A stretch of DNA of 62,057 nt from Nitrincola sp. A-D6 (GCF_000764495.1 NZ_JRLB01000054.1:46273-108329), one strand, 5' to 3'. Positions 29,925 to 39,871 are shown, numbered from the stretch's first letter. Notes: generated from the letters alone by a model not told the origin. Numbers and translations: made by a program.

Positions 29925-30763
29925 CAGACAGTCTTCTCATGCGGTTTGGGTTGATAAGTGGGGCAGCTACAGTGGGTCAATTCTTGTGTTTCCAGGCAGA
30001 AGGCACTCAGGCTATAACCCCAGACACAGCCGGTGTCCAATGCGATAGTTTCTGGCTGCCCTGTGCTTCCCATCAACGCAGCCCAGTGCCCAAACAGCTG
30101 GCGACGGGGCAGGGGTGACTGGCGTCTGACATCATACCAGGGGTAAAACCCCTCTGGAGCACTATCTGCTTCACCATTGCCATGAAACTCCAGCTGTCCA
30201 TTCGGTGTAATAAAGCGCATTCGGGTAAAGTAGTTGGTAATCAGACGTAAGCGCGGCCAGCCATCCAGGTCGTTATGCCAGGTATCTGGTTTGTTGCCAT
30301 ACATGTGATTAAAGAAATCACCGGCATCCTTGCTGCGCAGTACGCGTTCGACTTCCTGCGCACGTTTTCTGGCTTTACCCAAAGACCAGATATGCGGAAT
30401 GCCGGCATGGGTTAAAATGTAGCCGAGCTTTTCGTCTTCCACCAGCAAGGGGCGAGACCTGAGCCAGTTCATCAGTTCATTACGATCAGGTGCTTCAAGT
30501 ACCTGTTGCAGGGTACTGTTGCGTTTGTCGCGTGTCGCGCCATAATGCAGAGCCAATAGGTGCAAGTCATGATTGCCCAGTACGCACTGGGCACGCTCAC
30601 CGAGCCCGGATACAAAGCGCAATACCTCCAGCGACTGTTGGCCACGATTGACTAAATCGCCGGCAAACCAGAGATGGTCTGTATCATTGAAGTCGATCAG
30701 ATCAAGCAGCTGCCTCAGTTCATCATAGCAGCCCTGGATGTCGCCAATTGCATAAGTAGCCAT
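29924..30763 (-). CDS. apaH: symmetrical bis(5'-nucleosyl)-tetraphosphatase ApaH
   Basis: Hydrolyses Ap4A to two ADP and can decap Np4-capped RNA. 279 aa. Metallophosphatase motifs are all present: GDIQGCYDEL, GDLVNRGQQSLEVLRF, VLGNHDLHLLAL and LTHAGIPHIW. The start is ATG 30763. Divergent from msrA, with a 117-base AT-rich gap holding both promoters. Confidence 0.96.
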   Translation of the reverse strand: MATYAIGDIQGCYDELRQLLDLIDFNDTDHLWFAGDLVNRGQQSLEVLRFVSGLGERAQCVLGNHDLHLLALHYGATRDKRNSTLQQVLEAPDRNELMNWLRSRPLLVEDEKLGYILTHAGIPHIWSLGKARKRAQEVERVLRSKDAGDFFNHMYGNKPDTWHNDLDGWPRLRLITNYFTRMRFITPNGQLEFHGNGEADSAPEGFYPWYDVRRQSPLPRRQLFGHWAALMGSTGQPETIALDTGCVWGYSLSAFCLETQELTHCSCPTYQPKPHEKTV

Positions 30764-30880
30764 AAATCCCCTGTGTTATCACTGAATCATACCCCAGATA
30801 GGTGATAAATTTCTAATCTAAGTAAAGCGTTTTTGCGTAGAATATAAAAGCATTTAATTCCTGAAAATTGAGGTGAGAGC

Positions 30881-31351
30881 ATGGCTATTGCAACATTTGC
30901 CGCAGGTTGTTTCTGGGGTGTTGAGCTGACATTTTCAGCATTGAGTGGTGTTACGCAGACGGCTGTTGGCTATATGGGAGGGCATACCGACCAGCCGGAC
31001 TATAAAGGGGTATGTGGCGGTGATACGGGTCATGCTGAAGTGGTGCAGGTGGTGTTCGATCCAGAGCTGATCAGCTATGAGACGCTCCTGGCGGTGTTCT
31101 GGCAGTGTCATAATCCCACCACACTGAACCGGCAGGGGCCTGATTTTGGTACACAATATCGCTCAGCGATCTTCTATGAGGATGAGGTGCAGCGCGTGCT
31201 GGCTGAACAGAGTAAAGCTGAAATGAGTGCGGCTGGCGTGTTTGCTCAGCCTATTGTAACGCAGATTCTACCCGCTGCGACTTTCTGGCGAGCGGAGGAG
31301 TATCACCAACAGTATCTGGCCAAGCGCGGACAGGGGCATTGCTCGTTCTGA
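30881..31351 (+). CDS. msrA: peptide-methionine (S)-S-oxide reductase
   Basis: Repairs oxidised methionine in proteins. 156 aa. Catalytic Cys in AAGCFWGVEL near residue 10; YMGGHTDQPDYKGVCGGDTG and HNPTTLNRQGPDFGTQYRSA are standard MsrA segments. A GAGGTGAG ribosome site precedes ATG 30881. Short form without an MsrB domain. Confidence 0.96.
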   Translation: MAIATFAAGCFWGVELTFSALSGVTQTAVGYMGGHTDQPDYKGVCGGDTGHAEVVQVVFDPELISYETLLAVFWQCHNPTTLNRQGPDFGTQYRSAIFYEDEVQRVLAEQSKAEMSAAGVFAQPIVTQILPAATFWRAEEYHQQYLAKRGQGHCSF

Positions 31352-31412
31352 AATTACGCGTTTGTTTGCTAGAATGGCGCGCTTCTCTTCTAGTGTTGGC
31401 TGAAACAGAATC

Positions 31413-32135
31413 ATGAATCTTATATTGCTGCATCCTGGGGAGCTGGCTGATTCAGCGAGCGTGGTGCTAACAGATCGCCGCTTCACGCATATTCGGGATG
31501 TGCATCAAGTACAACCAGGCGACAGTTTACGGGTCGGTATGCTGGGTGGTGCTATTGGAGTGGCCAGGGTCGTTCAGCTAAATCCACACTCAGTTGAGCT
31601 GGCGCTGGATTTCAGCGCGGCTCGCCAGCCACCAGCTCCCCTGCCGGTGATTCTGGTGCTGGCATTACCACGGCCGAAGATGTTCAAACGTATTCTGCAG
31701 ACTGTAGCAAGCCTCGGTGTTAAAGAGATCTGGTTAATACATTCATATCGCGTGGATAAGAGCTACTGGTCTTCACCCTTGCTGACTGAAGCTATGATTG
31801 AGGCTCAGTTGTTGTTGGGGCTGGAGCAGGCAGGCGATACACTCATGCCTCGTGTCGAGATACGTAAACGCTTCAAGCCTTTTGTTGAGGATGAGTTGCC
31901 GGGGTTGCTGACAGGTCGTCAGGGCTGGGTTGCACATCCTTATGAGGCTGAACCTTGCCCTTCCGCTTCAGTTGAGCCTAAGCTGGTAGCGGTTGGACCT
32001 GAGGGTGGCTTTATTGCCTACGAGGTGGGTAAGTTACAAGAGGCAGGCTTGCGCAGTTTGTCTTTGGGTTCGCGCATCTTGCGGGTAGAGACTGCAGTAC
32101 CGGTATTATTATCGCGATTATTCCCTCTCAGTTGA
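31413..32135 (+). CDS. rsmE: 16S rRNA m3U1498 methyltransferase RsmE
   Basis: SPOUT methyltransferase of 240 aa. The SAM-knot segments VAVGPEGGFIAYEV and LGSRILRVETAVPVLLSRL are diagnostic. The N-terminal 75 residues form a PUA-like RNA-binding domain. Ends convergent with the sigma-54 regulator, overlapping it by 8 bases. Confidence 0.95.
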   Translation: MNLILLHPGELADSASVVLTDRRFTHIRDVHQVQPGDSLRVGMLGGAIGVARVVQLNPHSVELALDFSAARQPPAPLPVILVLALPRPKMFKRILQTVASLGVKEIWLIHSYRVDKSYWSSPLLTEAMIEAQLLLGLEQAGDTLMPRVEIRKRFKPFVEDELPGLLTGRQGWVAHPYEAEPCPSASVEPKLVAVGPEGGFIAYEVGKLQEAGLRSLSLGSRILRVETAVPVLLSRLFPLS

Positions 32136-33588
32136 TCTGCAGTGCTTCCAGTTTCTGATACAGCGCGGCGCGTGAAATGCCCAGCGCTTTAGCGGCTCGT
32201 GTACGCTGTCCTCCCGCTTGCTTCAGTGCCTCAATAATAACCTGACGTTCAGTTTCTCGAACCTGTTCTTTGAGTGTTTTAGGCGCGTTGCTTAGAGTCT
32301 GCCAGGGAGGTTGCTGTGGGGTTGTTTGTGTTGCAGGAGAGGGGCGCAGTTCATCGTGACGAATCAGATTGTTGCTGAATACATCACGGAAGCCCTTGGC
32401 ACTGATCTGGGTGGCATTTTCGTTCATGATACAGGCGCGTTCGATGACGTTGTACAGTTCACGCACATTGCCTGGCCAGTCATGTGATCTGAGTATGTCT
32501 AAGGCATCTGTTGTCAGTTCTTTGGTGGGCACCCCCAGGCGCTCACAGCATTCATCCAGAATACGTTCACTTAGCAGTTCGATATCATCCATGCGTTCGC
32601 GTAAGGGGGGGAGGTGGATTGGCATGGCGCTGAGGCGGTAATAGAGGTCAGCCCGAAACTCTCCTATGGATACCATTTGCAGTAGATCGCGGCTGGTTGC
32701 GGCAACAATCCTGACATTGGTGGCCTGAACTTCATTGGAGCCAATTTTTTCGAACTCTTTTTCCTGTAATACACGCAGCAATTTAGATTGCAGGGCAAGC
32801 GGCATATCACCGATTTCATCCAGAAACAGGGTGCCATCCTGAGCGATTTCAATCTTGCCGGGGCGACCCTCTTTCTTTGCGCCGGTAAATGCACCGGGCG
32901 CGACACCAAAGAATTCTGATTCAATCAACGTGTCTGGAATTGCCGCTACATTGATAGAAACAAACGGCTTGTCAGCTCGATCAGACAGGTTATGCAGTGC
33001 ATGGGCAAACAACTCTTTTCCTGTGCCTGTTTCACCGGTTAACAGTACCGAAATATCAAATCGACCTGCCTGGCGTATCTGGTGTTTGACCGTTTTTAGT
33101 GCCTCACTTTGTCCGGAAATCTGTGACAACTGGTAGCGTGAGCTGCGTTCTGATTGATAATGCTTGGAGTTGCGCACCTCACTTTGCAGCCGGTTGTATT
33201 TAGCTAACAGAGGCTTGGCTGTACTGGGGTTGTCTGTGGCGACAAAGGCGAAAGCACCTTCGACTTCCTTGTGCTTGTTAAGTAAGGGAACTGCGCTGAC
33301 CAGAACCCACTGATTGCGTATATACAGCACATCAAGTAGTACAGGTTTGCCGCTGGCTATCACCTGGGGTAGATAACTGTTGGGGATAATCTCGGTGATG
33401 TGCTTGCCGACCGGACTTTCAGTAAGGCCCAGGAATTGACAATAACTTTCACTCATCCAGGTAAGGACGCCTTTTTTATCCGCTGCTATAGTATGTTCAT
33501 AGAAATCATCGAAGGAGTGTTGCAGAAACTTGAGGATGCGTGTTCTGAGAATACGGGTGTCAAACTCTTTCGGATTCAGTGCTGTCAT
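32128..33588 (-). CDS. sigma-54-dependent transcriptional activator (PAS-AAA+-Fis)
   Basis: 486 aa. The N-terminal 140 residues look like a PAS sensor (ADKKGVLTWMSESYCQFLGL). The AAA+ domain has Walker A TGETGTGKELFAHAL, the sigma-54 contact loop GAFTGA, Walker B GTLFLDEIGDM and arginine-finger region LPPLRERMDDIE. A Fis-type helix-turn-helix ends the protein (RTRAAKALGISRAALYQKLE). Divergent from acetoacetyl-CoA synthetase, which has a -24/-12 promoter, so this is most likely its activator. No phospho-receiver domain is present; the PAS domain may bind a small acid. Functionally comparable to AtoC but not orthologous by domain order. Confidence 0.9.
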   Translation of the reverse strand: MTALNPKEFDTRILRTRILKFLQHSFDDFYEHTIAADKKGVLTWMSESYCQFLGLTESPVGKHITEIIPNSYLPQVIASGKPVLLDVLYIRNQWVLVSAVPLLNKHKEVEGAFAFVATDNPSTAKPLLAKYNRLQSEVRNSKHYQSERSSRYQLSQISGQSEALKTVKHQIRQAGRFDISVLLTGETGTGKELFAHALHNLSDRADKPFVSINVAAIPDTLIESEFFGVAPGAFTGAKKEGRPGKIEIAQDGTLFLDEIGDMPLALQSKLLRVLQEKEFEKIGSNEVQATNVRIVAATSRDLLQMVSIGEFRADLYYRLSAMPIHLPPLRERMDDIELLSERILDECCERLGVPTKELTTDALDILRSHDWPGNVRELYNVIERACIMNENATQISAKGFRDVFSNNLIRHDELRPSPATQTTPQQPPWQTLSNAPKTLKEQVRETERQVIIEALKQAGGQRTRAAKALGISRAALYQKLEALQIN

Positions 33589-33631
33589 AGTTGTATTGTC
33601 TTTATTATTGGACAGTGTTTGTTGTTAATAC

Positions 33632-33646
33632 TAGACAGTCTGTCTA
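33632..33646. promoter_or_regulatory. palindrome, candidate enhancer site for the sigma-54 activator
   Basis: TAGACAG-T-CTGTCTA is a perfect 7+7 inverted repeat about 65-80 bases upstream of the -24/-12 element and 44 bases from the regulator's start. A half-site GGACAG occurs nearby at 33610-33615. Position and symmetry fit an activator binding site. Confidence 0.6.
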
Positions 33647-33711
33647 TTTTTGTAAACAGTATTTAAAGGGGGGCGCTACAGATTTGTACGTCATACCTGC
33701 CTTGTGTCGAG

Positions 33712-33729
33712 TTGGCACGCTATCTGCAA
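33712..33729 (+). promoter_or_regulatory. sigma-54 (-24/-12) promoter for the acetoacetate operon
   Basis: TTGGCACG-CTAT-CTGCA: GG (33714-33715) and GC (33726-33727) are separated by exactly 10 bases, matching the -24/-12 consensus TGGCACG-N4-TTGC(A/T) except for one T to C. Located 75 bases before the acetoacetyl-CoA synthetase start and downstream of a palindrome. Confidence 0.8.
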
Positions 33730-33803
33730 CGGCTTTAACAAAATAAAATCAAGTTGAACCTGCCTGTCAGCGTGCAACAGTAAAACAATAATAAGGAACG
33801 TCT

Positions 33804-35750
33804 ATGCCAGCGCCTCTCTGGAGCCCGTCAGCCGACCGTATTCAGGCGACACGTATTGGATCATTCATTCAATACATCAATCAGCATCAGGGTACCTCAT
33901 TCTCCGCTTATCAAGACCTGTGGCAATGGAGTGTGGATGACATTCCGGGCTTTTGGCATCATTTCTGGGACTTCGCGGGTGTAGTGGCATCTGAAAAAGG
34001 ATCGCAGATACTTGTCGATGCCGATAAAATGCCTGGTGCACAATGGTTTCCTCAGGCTCGTCTGAATTTTGCCGAAAACTTGCTGAAGTACCGTGATGAT
34101 AAGCCTGCGCTGGTATTCCGGGGTGAAGACGGGCGTCGACACAGTTACACCTACGCGCAGCTCTATACTCAAGTGGCCGGATTGGCTGCTGCCTTGCGTC
34201 AGCAAGGGGTAGTGAAGGGCGATATCGTTGCCGGGTTTGTGCCCAATATTCCAGAGACAGTGATGGCTATGTTGGCGACCAGCTCCATTGGCGCAGTATG
34301 GACCTCCTGCTCACCTGATTTTGGTATCAATGGTGTGCTGGATCGTTTTGGTCAGGTTAAACCCAAAGTTCTGTTTACTGCGGATGGTTATATCTATAAC
34401 GGAAAAGCCAACAGTTCGATTGATCGGGTAGCGGGTATAGCGTCTGAATTGACCAGCGTTGAACACATCGTTGTTATTCCTTTTCTTGAAGCTAATCCCG
34501 ATATAACAGCCCTGCCTAAGGCTACATTGCTACAGGATTTTACTGATGCTGATGCCACTGAAGTAGTCTTTGAACAACTGCCTTTTAATCATCCGCTGTA
34601 TGTCATGTATTCCTCCGGCACCACCGGGGTGCCTAAATGCATCATTCACAGTGCGGGTGGCACTTTATTGCAACAATTGAAGGAGCTGGTGTTACACACT
34701 GATCTTTCACGAGAAGACAGTTTCTTTTATTACACTACCTGCGGCTGGATGATGTGGAACTGGATGGTTACCGGATTGGCAACGGGTTGCAAACTGGTTT
34801 TATTTGATGGCTCACCCTTTGCGCCTTCTCCAACCGTCCTGTGGAAAATGGCTGAAGAAGAGCAAATCAGTGTGTTTGGTACCAGTGCAAAATACATAGC
34901 CGCACTGGAAAAAGCGGATGTAAAACCGGGCAGGGATTTTAACTTGAGTTCACTCAAGGCAATTTTATCTACTGGTTCGCCGCTGGCGCATGAAAGCTTT
35001 GACTATGTCTATCGTGAGATTAAGCAGGATCTGCAGCTTTCCTCTATTTCCGGTGGAACGGATATTGTTTCCTGCTTTGCCCTGGGTTCGCCCATCCTGC
35101 CAGTATGGGCCGGAGAACTTCAATGCCGGGGTTTGGCTATGGCCGTGGATATCTTTGATGACGAAGGGCAGTCGCTACGTCAGCAAAAGGGTGAGCTGGT
35201 CTGTACCAAGCCTTTTCCCAGTATGCCAATCGGATTCTGGAATGATCCGGATAACAGTCGTTTTTCTGAAGCGTATTTTTCTCAGTTCGATAATATCTGG
35301 GCGCACGGCGATTACGGTGAAATAACTGAACATGATGGCGTGATCATTCATGGACGTTCAGATGCGGTACTCAACCCCGGTGGCGTGCGAATCGGTACAG
35401 CAGAGATCTATCGTCAGGTAGAAAAAGTTGACCAGGTATTGGAAAGCCTATGTATCGGTCAGCCCTGGAAAGACGATGTGCGTGTTGTGCTGTTTGTAAG
35501 ATTAAAGCCGGAGGTGACACTGGATGATGCCTTGGTTAATACCATAAAAACCACTATTCGTGCCAATACGACACCACGTCATGTGCCCGCTGTAATTATT
35601 CAAGTGGCGGATATACCCCGCACTATCAGTGGCAAGATTGTGGAACTGGCGGTCAGGAAAATGGTGTTGGGTGAAGCGGTTAAAAATAAAGATGCACTGG
35701 CTAACCCGGAGGCTTTGGAGTTGTTCAGGGATCTGCCGCAGCTGCAGTAA
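33804..35750 (+). CDS. acetoacetate--CoA ligase (acetoacetyl-CoA synthetase)
   Basis: ANL-superfamily enzyme of 648 aa that activates acetoacetate to acetoacetyl-CoA with ATP. The AMP-binding P-loop is YVMYSSGTTGVPKCIIHS, with SISGGTDIVSCFALGSPILP typical of the acetoacetate subfamily and the C-terminal catalytic Lys in PRTISGKIVE. ATG 33804 follows AAGGAACG. First gene of a probable sigma-54-driven operon with 3-hydroxybutyrate dehydrogenase and TRAP genes. Confidence 0.93.
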   Translation: MPAPLWSPSADRIQATRIGSFIQYINQHQGTSFSAYQDLWQWSVDDIPGFWHHFWDFAGVVASEKGSQILVDADKMPGAQWFPQARLNFAENLLKYRDDKPALVFRGEDGRRHSYTYAQLYTQVAGLAAALRQQGVVKGDIVAGFVPNIPETVMAMLATSSIGAVWTSCSPDFGINGVLDRFGQVKPKVLFTADGYIYNGKANSSIDRVAGIASELTSVEHIVVIPFLEANPDITALPKATLLQDFTDADATEVVFEQLPFNHPLYVMYSSGTTGVPKCIIHSAGGTLLQQLKELVLHTDLSREDSFFYYTTCGWMMWNWMVTGLATGCKLVLFDGSPFAPSPTVLWKMAEEEQISVFGTSAKYIAALEKADVKPGRDFNLSSLKAILSTGSPLAHESFDYVYREIKQDLQLSSISGGTDIVSCFALGSPILPVWAGELQCRGLAMAVDIFDDEGQSLRQQKGELVCTKPFPSMPIGFWNDPDNSRFSEAYFSQFDNIWAHGDYGEITEHDGVIIHGRSDAVLNPGGVRIGTAEIYRQVEKVDQVLESLCIGQPWKDDVRVVLFVRLKPEVTLDDALVNTIKTTIRANTTPRHVPAVIIQVADIPRTISGKIVELAVRKMVLGEAVKNKDALANPEALELFRDLPQLQ

Positions 35751-35806
35751 TGAAACGTTTTCGTTGTACACATCGATCAAAAAATAATAACTATGGAAGC
35801 TAACCT

Positions 35807-36588
35807 ATGAGTCGAATCAAACGCGCACTGATCACTGGATCGACCAGTGGTATCGGGCTTGCCATCGCCCATCAGCTTGCTGTTGCCGGTACGGATGTTG
35901 TGCTACATGGTCTGGAATCGCAGCAGGAAGGTGACAAGCTTGCCACCTCTTTTCATAGCCAGCACGGCGTAGAGGCCATCTATGTTCAGGCTGATATCAG
36001 TGATCCTGACAATATTGCTGCCATGATGTCACAAATCGCAACGCAGGTAGGCCCCGTCACTATTTTGGTCAATAATGCCGGGATCCAGCACACCGCGCCG
36101 CTGGAAGATTTTCCACCGCAGAAGTGGGATCAGATTTTGGCAGTGAACCTGTCGGCTGCATTTCACACGACACGACTGGCGATCCCGGCTATGCAGGCTC
36201 AAGGCTGGGGACGAATCATCAATATTTCCTCAGTTCATGGACTGGTCGCTTCGGTTCATAAATCGGCCTATTGTGCTGCCAAACATGGCTTGATCGGTAT
36301 GACCAAAGTAACGGCTCTGGAGTTGGCAACCAAAGGAATAACTGCTAACTGCATCTGCCCTGGCTGGACGGACACGCCATTGCTGGTAGAGCAATTTAAA
36401 GCCTATGCACAGGACAATAACACCAGTTATGAAGAGGCCAAGCAAGGCCTGATCAAGGCGAAAGCCCTTACCCGGATTTCGTATCGCCAGCTGATATAGG
36501 TCAGTTGGTGCTGTTCCTCTGTTCCGATGCGGCGAAAGCCATTACCGGAACCTCAATGCCGATAGATGGAGGTTGGACTGCTCACTGA
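35807..36588 (+). CDS. bdhA: 3-hydroxybutyrate dehydrogenase, SDR family (C-terminal frame break)
   Basis: Oxidises 3-hydroxybutyrate to acetoacetate with NAD+. Classical SDR: nucleotide motif [16 protein letters not shown] in VNNAGIQH, catalytic Ser in INISSVHGL and YxxxK in SAYCAAKHG. The first frame stops at 36499 within the C-terminal loop; one missing base near 36485-36492 restores [20 protein letters not shown] and the standard ending [10 protein letters not shown] at 36588, about 260 aa. The product acetoacetate is the substrate of the preceding gene's enzyme, which supports the assignment. Confidence 0.9.
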
Positions 36589-36676
36589 ACTATAAATTAA
36601 ACAAATGCGTAAAATTGAGAATAACGTCTAAGCTAAATACACCTGTTTTTATAAATCTAACAAAAGGTAAATAAGC

Positions 36677-37738
36677 ATGAAAAAATCACTACTAGCCGCC
36701 GCTGTTTCTTTTTCAATGGTGACCTCAACGGCCGTAATGGCTGAGTTTGACCGTGTTCGCTGGCAGGTCCCCATGGGCTTCCCTTCTACCTTGACAGCCT
36801 TGGGAGATACCATGCCCGAAGTTGCTCGCATGGTAGATGAAATGAGTGATGGCCGAGTCACTTTGCAGACTTTTGAACCCGGTGCCTTGATCCCTGCTTT
36901 AGGTGCTTTCGAAAACGTCAGTAATGGCAACGTGCCTGCAGCCTATTCATGGATGGGCTATGAATGGGGTCAACTTCCGGTTGCCGCCTTGTTTGGTGCA
37001 ACACCCTTTGGCCTGGAATCACAGGAATTTCTGGCCTGGATGAATTTCCACGGTGGTGATGAACTGCTGAAAGAAGCCTTTGCTCCCTACAATGTCTATC
37101 CGATTCATTGCGGTACTATCAGCCCGGAAGCAGCGGGCTGGTTCCGTGAAGAGATGGACTCCGTGGAAAAATTTGAAGGTCTGAAGTTCCGTGCTGCCGG
37201 TGTCGGTGGTGAAATCATGGCCGAGTTTGGTATGTCGGTAACCCTGTTGCCAGGTGGCGAGTTGTATCAGGCACTGGAAACTGGCGTACTGGATGGTACT
37301 GAATTCTCCTTGCCGACAGTGGATGAGCAGTTGGGCTTCTATCAAGTGGCTAAGCATTACTATCTGCCTGGCTGGCACCAGCCATCTACTAACCAGTTCC
37401 TTTACGTCAATATGGATGAGTGGAAGGGTTTGAATGCGCAGACCCAGGCGCTGATTGAAAATGCCTGTATGGCCGGTAATGCAATGGCTCTGGCTAAAGC
37501 TGAAGCCTTGCAAGGGGCGGTACTGAAAAGCTTTGCAGAGAAGGGTGTGAATCTGCATCAGTATCCAGAAGATGTTCTGGAGGCCTTTGAAGAAGCGACT
37601 GATCGTGTTATGGCGCGTCGTTCAGAAAGTGATCCTATGTTCGCCAAAGTGTATGAGTCTATGAAAGCCTTCCAGGCCGAACACCGTACCTGGAAACATC
37701 TGGGTTACCTGCCACGTGACTGGGGTGTTGAAGACTAA
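36677..37738 (+). CDS. TRAP transporter substrate-binding protein (DctP family)
   Basis: 353 aa. The N-terminal signal peptide MKKSLLAAAVSFSMVTSTAVMA directs it to the periplasm. The body matches the DctP fold of 2-oxo/hydroxy-acid binders (KFRAAGVGGEIMAEFG, with the binding Arg, and YLPGWHQPSTNQFLYVN). Next to acetoacetate and 3-hydroxybutyrate enzymes, it probably binds one of those acids or a close 2-oxo acid; the exact ligand is inference. Confidence 0.9.
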   Translation: MKKSLLAAAVSFSMVTSTAVMAEFDRVRWQVPMGFPSTLTALGDTMPEVARMVDEMSDGRVTLQTFEPGALIPALGAFENVSNGNVPAAYSWMGYEWGQLPVAALFGATPFGLESQEFLAWMNFHGGDELLKEAFAPYNVYPIHCGTISPEAAGWFREEMDSVEKFEGLKFRAAGVGGEIMAEFGMSVTLLPGGELYQALETGVLDGTEFSLPTVDEQLGFYQVAKHYYLPGWHQPSTNQFLYVNMDEWKGLNAQTQALIENACMAGNAMALAKAEALQGAVLKSFAEKGVNLHQYPEDVLEAFEEATDRVMARRSESDPMFAKVYESMKAFQAEHRTWKHLGYLPRDWGVED

Positions 37739-37781
37739 AGCTTGCTAACCCTCTGACTTAAAATTAAAGGCGATATTCACA

Positions 37782-38377
37782 ATGGATGAATATAACGTAG
37801 ATCTGAATAAAGTCGAGGAGGCGGTCGCTCACAAGGCGGCCGTCGAATTCCCTCGAACGCTGGTTTCTGATGTACTTGAAGGAACTGTTGAATTTTTCGG
37901 CAAGTACACTTCTTTACTCTGGATCGTGCTGATGCTGTTGATCGTGGCCAACGTGCTGATGCGCTATACCCTCGGAACCAACTTTATCGCGCTGGAAGAA
38001 CTCCAGTGGCATCTTTATGCCGTGGGCTTCATGGTGGGGCTGTCTTACTGTGTGCTACACGATGGCCATGTCCGTGTTGATGTCCTCGCAGAACACTGGC
38101 ATCCACGTACCGTGCGGTGGTTGAAATCATCGGAATTCTAGTGCTCTTACTACCTTTCTGTTATTTCATACTCTCTTATGCCTGGCCCTTTGTTGAACGT
38201 GCTTACCGCATTAATGAAGTATCAGCTGCGCCGGGTGGTCTACCCATGCGCTGGTTGATCAAATCTGTCATTTTGCTTGCGTTTACGCTCATGGCGATGG
38301 CTGCTATTGCGCGGATGATACGTGCATTTTCTTTTCTTACCGGTTTTCCGCGGGAACGAAAGTCAAGCAGCGAATAA
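37782..38377 (+). CDS. TRAP transporter small permease (DctQ), frame break in the middle
   Basis: Four-helix membrane subunit that pairs with DctM. The first frame (to 38141) gives helices TSLLWIVLMLLIVANVLMRY and WHLYAVGFMVGLSYCVLHDG plus VRVDVLAEHWHPRT. The second frame resumes as AVVEIIGILVLLLPFCYFIL, the expected third helix, and ends at 38377. A single base missing at about 38105-38117 accounts for it. Total about 198 aa. Confidence 0.88.
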
Positions 38378-38440
38378 TAATAAACTTGCCTGCTACATAA
38401 GTTTCAGGCGAATACACAGTCTGTGCAAGAGGACTTTTTT

Positions 38441-39802
38441 GTGTTCGAAACCAATGAATTAATTGTAATTGCCATGCTGGGCAGTTTTATACTGCTGATT
38501 TTCTCTGGCTATCCTGTTGCCTGGATACTGGCCGGTATCTCGGTGCTGTTTAGTGCCGGTTCAATCATTGCCTACCAGTATTTTGATGTCGATACGTATT
38601 TTTTAACCGACTGGCGAATTTTTGGAGTGATGGTCCAACGCATCTATACGCAGATGACCAACTGGGTATTGGTGGCCTTGCCCATGTTTATCTTTATGGG
38701 GTTGATGCTGGAACGATCCGGTGTAGCTGAAAAGCTGATGAAGAACTTTGTCGAGCTGTTTGGCCGCTTTCGGGGTGGTTTGGGTGTGGCTGTTATTACC
38801 ATCGGTATTCTACTGGCGGCTTCTACCGGTATTGTTGGTGCTTCTGTGGTACTGCTGGCGATGCTGTCTATACCCACCATGCTGGAACAAAAGTATTCAC
38901 CTGCTTTTGCCAGTGGTATCGTGGCCTCAGCGGGTACGCTGGGTATTTTAATTCCCCCGAGTATTATGCTGATCATTATGGCCGACCAGCTTTCATTGCC
39001 TGTCGGTGATCTGTTTATGGGTGCACTGATTCCCGGGGTCATGCTGGGGTTGATGTACATTGCCTATGTGGTAATAGCGGCCACGCTGTTTCCTTCACTG
39101 GCCCGCCCAAAAACCGACCTGCCACCCATTACTTTGAAAATGATCTTGTCTACACTTTGGGCGGTCATCCCCTCTCTGGGTCTGATTCTGGCCGTGTTGG
39201 GATCTATTTTCTTGGGTATTGCCACACCGACAGAAGCCGCAGGGGTCGGTGCGCTGGGTGCAACGATACTGGCCGCGATGAACGGTCGCCTGAATAAAGA
39301 AGTACTCAAGGATGTGAGTATGAAGACCAGTATCACCACCGCCTTTGTGTTCGGTATTTTTCTCGGTGCAACCGCCTTTGCGGTGGTGATGAGATCACTC
39401 GGTGGCGATGAATTTATTGGCGGATTGTTAAGATCTATCCCGCTGTCGCCTGAAGGTATTGTTATCGTGATTTTGTTGATAACCTTTGCGGCTGGATTCT
39501 TTCTTGATTGGCTGGAGATCAGCTTAATCCTGCTGCCTTTGGTCGGGCCAGTGGTTTCCGCACTGGGCTTTGATCTGACCTGGTTTGTGGTGCTGTTTGC
39601 CCTGGCATTACAAACATCTTTCCTCACTCCGCCGGTAGGTTTCTCACTGTTTTATCTGAAAGGGGTGGTGCCACCGAGTATCAAAACCACGGATATTTAC
39701 AAGGGCGTCATTCCGTTCATTTTGATTCAGTTGCTTGCAGTGGCAATGGTGTTCTACTGGAAGGATCTGGTGCTCTGGCTACCGGCGGTGCGTTACGGGT
39801 GA
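38441..39802 (+). CDS. TRAP transporter large permease (DctM family)
   Basis: About 453 aa and 12 helices; the transport subunit using a Na+ gradient. Typical segments are LPMFIFMGLMLERSGVAEKL, AGTLGILIPPSIMLIIMA and the C-terminal LQTSFLTPPVGFSLFYLKGV. I choose GTG 38441, with AAGAGGA seven bases upstream, over a GTG six codons earlier. The last gene of the operon; the IS110 element starts about 65 bases after it. Confidence 0.92.
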   Translation: MFETNELIVIAMLGSFILLIFSGYPVAWILAGISVLFSAGSIIAYQYFDVDTYFLTDWRIFGVMVQRIYTQMTNWVLVALPMFIFMGLMLERSGVAEKLMKNFVELFGRFRGGLGVAVITIGILLAASTGIVGASVVLLAMLSIPTMLEQKYSPAFASGIVASAGTLGILIPPSIMLIIMADQLSLPVGDLFMGALIPGVMLGLMYIAYVVIAATLFPSLARPKTDLPPITLKMILSTLWAVIPSLGLILAVLGSIFLGIATPTEAAGVGALGATILAAMNGRLNKEVLKDVSMKTSITTAFVFGIFLGATAFAVVMRSLGGDEFIGGLLRSIPLSPEGIVIVILLITFAAGFFLDWLEISLILLPLVGPVVSALGFDLTWFVVLFALALQTSFLTPPVGFSLFYLKGVVPPSIKTTDIYKGVIPFILIQLLAVAMVFYWKDLVLWLPAVRYG

Positions 39803-39871
39803 AGTTGCTAGTTGTGTTGTGGGGTGTTTGTGGGTTTAAGAGTGCTGCCACCACCTCCGTGTGACACAATG

